Source: Punica granatum (lineage: Eukaryota > Streptophyta > Magnoliopsida > Myrtales > Lythraceae). From it: DNA of 64,000 bases. Both the position numbers and the translations under genes were made by a program. This document shows positions 59,011-64,000 of this stretch, piece by piece; the first letter of the stretch is position 1; each line of letters starts with the position of its first letter. The notes beneath the pieces were generated by a model. It was not told where the DNA came from. It saw only the letters and a program-made list of their open reading frames with translations, and ran no database searches. Location: contig NC_045129.1 in assembly GCF_007655135.1 (NCBI RefSeq), forward strand, positions 19,194,274-19,258,273, read 5' to 3'.

Positions 59011-60213
59011 CCATTCGCCGATCGCCGCGATCGGAAGACTCTCAGGCGCCTCGCGATACATTACTTCTTGAGCGGCGAGATACTCTACCGCCGTTCCTTC
59101 GACTCCACGCTCCTCCGGTGCATCGATGAACACGAATCGCGACGCCTCATGGAGGAAGTGCACGGAGGAAACTGTGGACCCCATATGAACTGTCTCATGC
59201 TCGCTAAGAAGATCATGCGCCTGGGCTATTATTGGTCCACCATGGAGACTGATTGTGTAAAGCAAGTCAGACATTGCCACCGATGTCAGGTTTATGCCGA
59301 TCAGATCAAAGCGCCGCCCAACGAATTGCGCCCCATGACGGCACCATGGCCTTTTTCGATGTGGGGGATGGATGTGATTGGCCCGATCAATCCCAAAGCA
59401 TCTAACGGACACATGTTCATTTTGGTGGCGATCGACTACTTCACCAAATGGATCGAAGCCATCACTCTTGCGTCAGTCACCGCAAAAGCCGTGGCCCGTT
59501 TTCTCAGACGCGACGTCATCGCCCGGTACGGGGTCCCTGCGACAATCATCACAGACAACGCCAAGAACCTGAACAACAAGGTCATCGATGAGCTCTGTGC
59601 ACAATTCAAAATCCGACATCGCAATTCCACCCCGTACCGTCCCCAAATGAACGGAGCGGTGGAAGCGGCGAATAAGAACATCAAGAAGATCATCGAAAAA
59701 ATGACGGTGAACTACAAGGATTGGCACGAGATGCTCCCCTATGCACTCTTGGCGTACCGTACTTCCATACGGACCTCAACCGGGGCAACCCCGTACTGGC
59801 TAGTCTATGGCATGGAGGCCGTCCTCCCAATCGAAGTAGAGATCCCTTCCATGAGGATTCTTGCCGAGGCAGAACTTGAAGAAGCAGAGTGGGCAAAACA
59901 GCGGTACGAACAGTTGAATTTCATTGATGAGAAGAGACTGAAAGCGCTATGCCACGGACAGTGCTATCAACAAAGAATGGCTCGAGCCTTCAACGCAAGA
60001 GTCCGCCACCGCGATTTCAACCCCGGCGATCTCGTTTTGAGGAAAGTCCTACACGTTACGCCGGACTCTCGAGGGAAGTTCTCGTACAAATACGACGGCC
60101 CCTTCGTCGTCAAAGAGGTTTTCTCCGGAGGAGCGGTCATCTTGAGCGACATGGACGGCACCGAAAATGCCCTTCCCGTCAACGCTGACGCCATTAAGAA
60201 GTATTATCCGTGA
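59006..60213 (+). pseudogene. pol: Element O, piece 3: integrase
   Basis: Coding resumes after element C with FADRRDRKTLRRLA. The zinc-binding HGGNCGPH...CVKQVRHCHRC is followed by the catalytic core: D in MDVIGPINPK (near 59370), D in IITDNAKN (near 59553) and E in MNGAVEAANKNIKK (near 59660). The C-terminal part has GDLVLRKVLHVTPDSRGKFS and ends KKYYP at a stop at 60211-60213. No internal stop. Joining to 32181 through the C run leaves one base too many, so a slip in the homopolymer has also shifted the frame. It would insert the DNA copy into the chromosome. Codons before 59006 belong to the LTR of C. Confidence 0.92.
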
Positions 60214-60349
60214 GCACTTGTATATTCTTTATTCCCCGAGCTCCGTGCCCCTTTCATTGTAAGACATTTCTATTTCCGTGGACGAGCTTCAATTCCCACA
60301 ACCTGCCCAATACTAAGCTGTCTTGAGAGAAAAAAAATAAATTTTCCCG

Positions 60350-60622
60350 CTAGGTCGAAAACCTCTTCGAGGCGGCCTAGGCAAAAGCTAGGGAACGAGT
60401 GGCACGACTTAAAATCCCGCAAAGGGTGGTCGCGGCAAAAGGAGAGTACAAGTCACTTCCTCGCTAGGTCAAAAACCTCTTCGAGGCGGCCTAGGCAAAA
60501 GTTAGAGGACCCGAGGGGTTCGATCCCACCCAAACATGGGGGATCATAGCAAAAGGTGAGCATTCATGTGAGAAAAGTCAAATAAAATACCCCACTAGGC
60601 TGTTGCGCATCCCGCGACCTAG
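60350..60622 (+). other. Hairpin cluster in the 3' UTR of O (candidate structured RNA)
   Basis: Inverted repeats at 60350-60380 (CTAGGTCG/CGGCCTAG, inner CCTC/GAGG), 60403-60434 (CGAC/GTCG, inner CCC/GGG), 60464-60494 (near copy of the first), about 60521-60549 (GATCCC/GGGATC) and 60595-60622 (CTAGG/CCTAG with TTGCG/CGCGA). Followed by GCAAAAGCTAGGG, GCAAAAGGAGAG, GCAAAAGTTAGAG, GCAAAAGGTGAG and GCAAAAGTTAGGG respectively. They begin 137 bp after the integrase stop. Confidence 0.68.
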
Positions 60623-61239
60623 GCAAAAGTTAGGGGACAATGTCGGCTCGACCACGAAAGAAAAGCGACACTTTCCCTGTGAAGCTACACCGAGTAGTGG
60701 TTCGGCACTCTCCGACGCAAGCAAACTCTCTTCGACTCTCCAGGCTCGAGACTCGCTTCGAAATGGGGGTCAAATCAACGTATCCTTGACTTGGAGGATC
60801 CCATAAGATCCCTTCTATTACCTTTACGCACATATTCTACGGGCTACCCGTTTCAGAAAAAGCCATTCTCCGATAGGGACACGACCACCCTGCAATGGTC
60901 ACCGATATCAAATCCCCGACACATCTTTACATAGATTCCTCTTACATGTAACCCGTCTCACCGATTAAGTGCAACTGACACCCTTTGTAGGTTTCTCTGT
61001 CTCCATGCACAGGTGGATTGGGAATCCCAAGGGGCACCTCCTTCTTGACGAACACGCGGTTGGCTTGCGCGACAGATCGGGGCTTCGAGCCGAATGGAAG
61101 GCGTGATAAAGGATTCTCTTGACCCTAGCTCAGGGAAACGACAAATAACATGCTCGACTTGGAAGGGGACAATCTGCCTTTGCCGACGTCCCCGACATAC
61201 CGCCTAGCATCCATCCCCGTCCTTACTTTCCCTTGTACT

Positions 61240-61420
61240 CTGCACACGTTTACTGCTTTAGGGACTTCGCGTCCCTGGACTTCACGTCCGCATTTACCGC
61301 TTTAGGGACTTCCTCGGACTTCGCGTCCACTTTACCGCTTTCCGGACTTCACGTCCACATTTACTGCTTTTCGGACTTCGCGTCCACGGACTTCTCGTCC
61401 ATTTTACTACTTTTTGCGGG
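61240..61420 (+). repeat. Irregular tandem repeat in the 3' UTR of O
   Basis: Repeated GGACTTCGCGTCC / GGACTTCACGTCC words alternating with TTTACTGCTTT or TTTACCGCTTT. Each GGACttcgcGTCC word is itself a small hairpin. The unit differs from the arrays in E, B and C. Confidence 0.7.
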
Positions 61421-61586
61421 CTTCGGCCCTTCACCTACCACTTCACATTCCCCAAATCCCACTCACGATACTATCTCATGATAGGGGGGGTGAGCTACCA
61501 CAGAGAACGACGATAGAAGTGGCCGCCGGGACCAAAAGGGTGCCTCTCATGATCTTTGGCTACATCCTCTAACCGAGCATGCAACC

Positions 61587-61600
61587 AAAGAGGGGCAAGC
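61587..61600 (+). other. Polypurine tract of element O
   Basis: AAAGAGGGGCAAGC directly before the LTR start at 61601, identical to that of E. Confidence 0.9.
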
Positions 61601-64000
61601 TGTCAGCACCCCATTTTGGCCCACCGGCTTCCCACACTAGGATTCCCTACCAAAGCTCGGGACACTATTCATCGCCCGGCAATCAGAGGTAAATAGGCGG
61701 GCACGGGGTCATGAGCGATAGGATAAAGAGCTAGGTCACTGAAAAAAGCGGAGGAGAGCAGTCAGAAGAACGAACGAACAAGGAATCCCGAAAAACGACG
61801 GAGCGGGCACTGTGGCACTATTCATCACCGAGTCACTGAAGCACCGAAAAGTGCCCAATATGGGACTCCAAAAATCACTCTCAGTGCCAAAGTGACCAAT
61901 GACACGTCCGGACGCATTTCCCGGTCTCTCACGTACGCCTTTTCTGACAGAGCTCTCGGGGCCCGCTCCACTGACAAGCAGACGGCCCCCCAAAACGGGC
62001 CTACAGGCACCCAGGGACCACCAGGGTCGGGGAACAAGCTTCAGATGACCTTCCGGAACTCGACTCGGTTTCCCGAGGGACGTTTCAGTGGTCATGAACG
62101 TCTCCCGGCGAGCCTTCGGGGCACGTCCACGAAGAACAGAGATCACAACGATCCCCGAGCACCTCACAACGAGCCCCGAGCACCTCAAGACATTCAGGGC
62201 ACACTGAGAAAACCCCGGTCAAAGTCCCTAGGTCTTCCCGGGCCGACAGTCCCCGACCGAGGGCGACGAGCCAACGATCCCTCATGGGGCAAAAGGATCG
62301 CCAAAATGAATGTTAGGATGCGCAAAGAGCAATCGGGGACCGAGGGACATTGAACTCCGCTCCGAACCTCCAAATAGGGCAAAATCGACTCTCGAGGCGC
62401 CGAGTCGCCCGAACGTTCGTTCACACGACACGTGGCGATATTAGGCTTATTCAAATCCTCGTCATTCAAGCATTCCAAATCTCCAAATTAATTGGACATC
62501 GGAGGTCGGATGCGAGCTCAATCAAGTTTCAAGCATTTTCCGGCTTTCTCTCAACCGAGTGGGACCCACAGCTCAGCCAAGCCGAGCCATCAAGCCACGG
62601 CTCAACCCCAAGCCATGGCTCAAACCCACGGCTCCGATTGGACAGCCCCAAGCCGCGACTTCCCCCTCCATGGCCGGTGGCTCAAGTCTCTCTCCCACCA
62701 CAAATTTGAATTTCTCTCACATCCATCACCTCCCATCATCCATCCATCACCTCACATCACTCTTCCTCTTGCTTCCCCTACACTCTAAGTGACCATTTCC
62801 CCTCCCTAATTGCCTTAAATTTTCGGCAGCCCTGGCTTAGTCCACTAAACCGCACTTTACTTCACTTAATCGGGCCATTAGCCTAGCCTATAAAGTCTCA
62901 TCCATCATTAACTCTAATCACTTCTTCATTCTCCTTCTCTCTCAAGCCAATCTCTCTTTAGAATCCTCTCTAACTCCAGCCCACTCCCACAGCTCGTGCG
63001 ACCTCTTGCCAAGGCCGAAACCGGCCGAAACCGCCAGAAAACCACCCGGTATTCCGGTAACCACCCGACCCGACCTAAGCCAAAAATCACCAAACTCCCT
63101 AGTCTACATATTTTCCACCCCTTAAGTCCATTTCCGGGCTTAGATTTTCGATTTGAAGCTTCCCATACCTCGTTTCAGCAGCACGAAGAATCGGGTCCCT
63201 TGACCGATACTGGGTGCACACCGAACCTTCCATGCGTGCCATTTCGTTCCACAACTTTGCCGAGTCGTGCCATCACGTTCAAAGGGTTCCTCACAACCCT
63301 CACCCTCTCTCGTGAAGAGGTGGTCACGATCCGAGAGCCGATTAACCGTGCACAACCGCCGTCCCACCCGTTTCTCCTTTACCGGGTCCGCTTGACTTTT
63401 ACCGAGCTTTATCTCACTATTTTGGGTTTGTCTAGGCTTCGGCACGTTCGGGACCTTCCACGAACGCCTAGACCTACCTCTAAGGAGTCCAACAAGCCCG
63501 ACCTTGCACCGTGCCGTGCCCGGAGCTCGCGTGCCGACCCATTTTTCCACGGACTGCCGCGGCTGCCTTCACCCGGGTCACCCACCCGTGACGTCCAACC
63601 CGAGTCTTGCGACTCCCACGGCCGCTTCCCCGACTCTTTTCCTCGTGCATCGAGGCTAGGTAACATCCCCCTACAACTTAGAGAAGTTAGGATCCTCGAT
63701 TTTTGCTTGTATGAAGTGCCTACGTGATCTAAAGAACCCGAATGCATGAAAGCTTTTTTTTTTCTCTCTTTCGGATCCACATTGCCATGCAATCTCATGC
63801 GTCGTTACTAGTTTTTATTTCATTTGTTATGTCCTAATGTCGCATGAACATACATGCCACGGTGGGGCATGGCTTGCTTTGTGGCTAGAGAGCCCCCCGA
63901 AATCCATGGGGGTCATGGAGCTCGCGGCCATGTCTCCCGAAGAGATGGCCGAGAGCTCCCTCGCCCCCCATGGACGTACCGGGTGCTCTTTCGCTCCGAA
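61601..64000 (+). repeat. 3' LTR of element O, first 2.4 kb
   Basis: Begins TGTCAGCACC after the polypurine tract and runs past the window end. U3 resembles the E LTR (GGCCCACCGGCTTCC, repeated CACTATTCATC). TATA at 62888-62895 and splice-donor-like GGCTAG/GTAACA with GT at 63660-63661. No gene; the open frames here have no counterpart in the E LTR proteins and match no family I know. Confidence 0.88.
62888..62895 (+). promoter_or_regulatory. TATA box of the O LTR
   Basis: CTATAAAG about 1.29 kb into the LTR, in the position of the TATA in E, B and D. Confidence 0.5.

Larger units (their letters stand above)
60214..61586 (+). other. 3' UTR of element O
   Basis: No gene seen. Contains the hairpin cluster (60350-60622), a block collinear with C 38850-39050 (CTTGACTTGGAGGATCCCA near 60785) and a degenerate repeat (61240-61420). 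The conserved 45-bp lead-in to the polypurine tract (CATCCTCTAACCGAGCATGC) closes it. Confidence 0.8.

Noticed and set aside
62996..63727. A 243-codon plus-strand frame in the O LTR
   Set aside because: Lies in the LTR leader across the conserved donor-like site; the equivalent E region is broken into different frames, so it is not conserved as protein.

Overview
The window is plant repeat DNA with no recognisable host gene. Every coding stretch I can support belongs to very large Ty3/gypsy LTR retrotransposons of the Tat/Ogre type. The evidence is: LTRs of about 4.6-5.6 kb; a primer-binding site matching the 3' end of tRNA-Arg; an extra open reading frame (DUF7745-like, plant-mobile-domain-like) before gag; a GT-AG intron between protease and reverse transcriptase; a second RNase H between the first RNase H and integrase; and long 3' untranslated regions holding tandem arrays. 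The host is a flowering plant, most likely a eudicot. I cannot name the species from the sequence (a Myrtales genome such as pomegranate is only a guess).

Layout. (E) 1-8044 is the 3' end of a plus-strand element: 3' UTR, polypurine tract and a complete 5.6 kb 3' LTR. It is inserted into the DUF7745 reading frame of (A), a minus-strand fragment at 8045 to about 11096 with a truncated DUF7745 gene, a primer-binding site and the first 1.06 kb of an LTR. (O) is an old plus-strand element cut into three coding pieces: about 11097-12687 (gag-protease), 29510-32181 (protease end, intron, RT, RNase H, second RNase H) and 59006-60213 (integrase). Its 3' UTR, polypurine tract and 3' LTR follow and run off the window at 64000. 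Two minus-strand elements interrupt O, each flanked by a CCCCC target duplication. (B), 12688-29509, is 16.8 kb with two near-identical LTRs and an intact DUF7745 gene but no gag or pol. (C), 32182-59005, has the full gene order DUF7745, gag, protease, intron, RT, RNase H, integrase, decayed by single stop codons. C is itself interrupted by a solo LTR (D), 41278-45875, flanked by GGAAA.

How the parts work together. In an intact relative, Gag would form the particle. Protease, RT with its two RNase H domains, and integrase would process, copy and insert the element. tRNA-Arg primes minus-strand synthesis and the polypurine tract primes plus-strand synthesis. The role of DUF7745 is unknown. C and O look unable to make full proteins because of stops and insertions. 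B could only move with proteins supplied by relatives.

The most interesting signals are: a cluster of hairpins with compensatory base changes just after the integrase stop in four elements; splice-donor-like sites at the DUF7745 start codon and in every LTR, suggesting that the DUF7745 gene is itself an intron of the gag mRNA; the intact DUF7745 gene in a gag/pol-less element; and LTR type and 3' UTR type occurring in all four combinations, which implies recombination between families.
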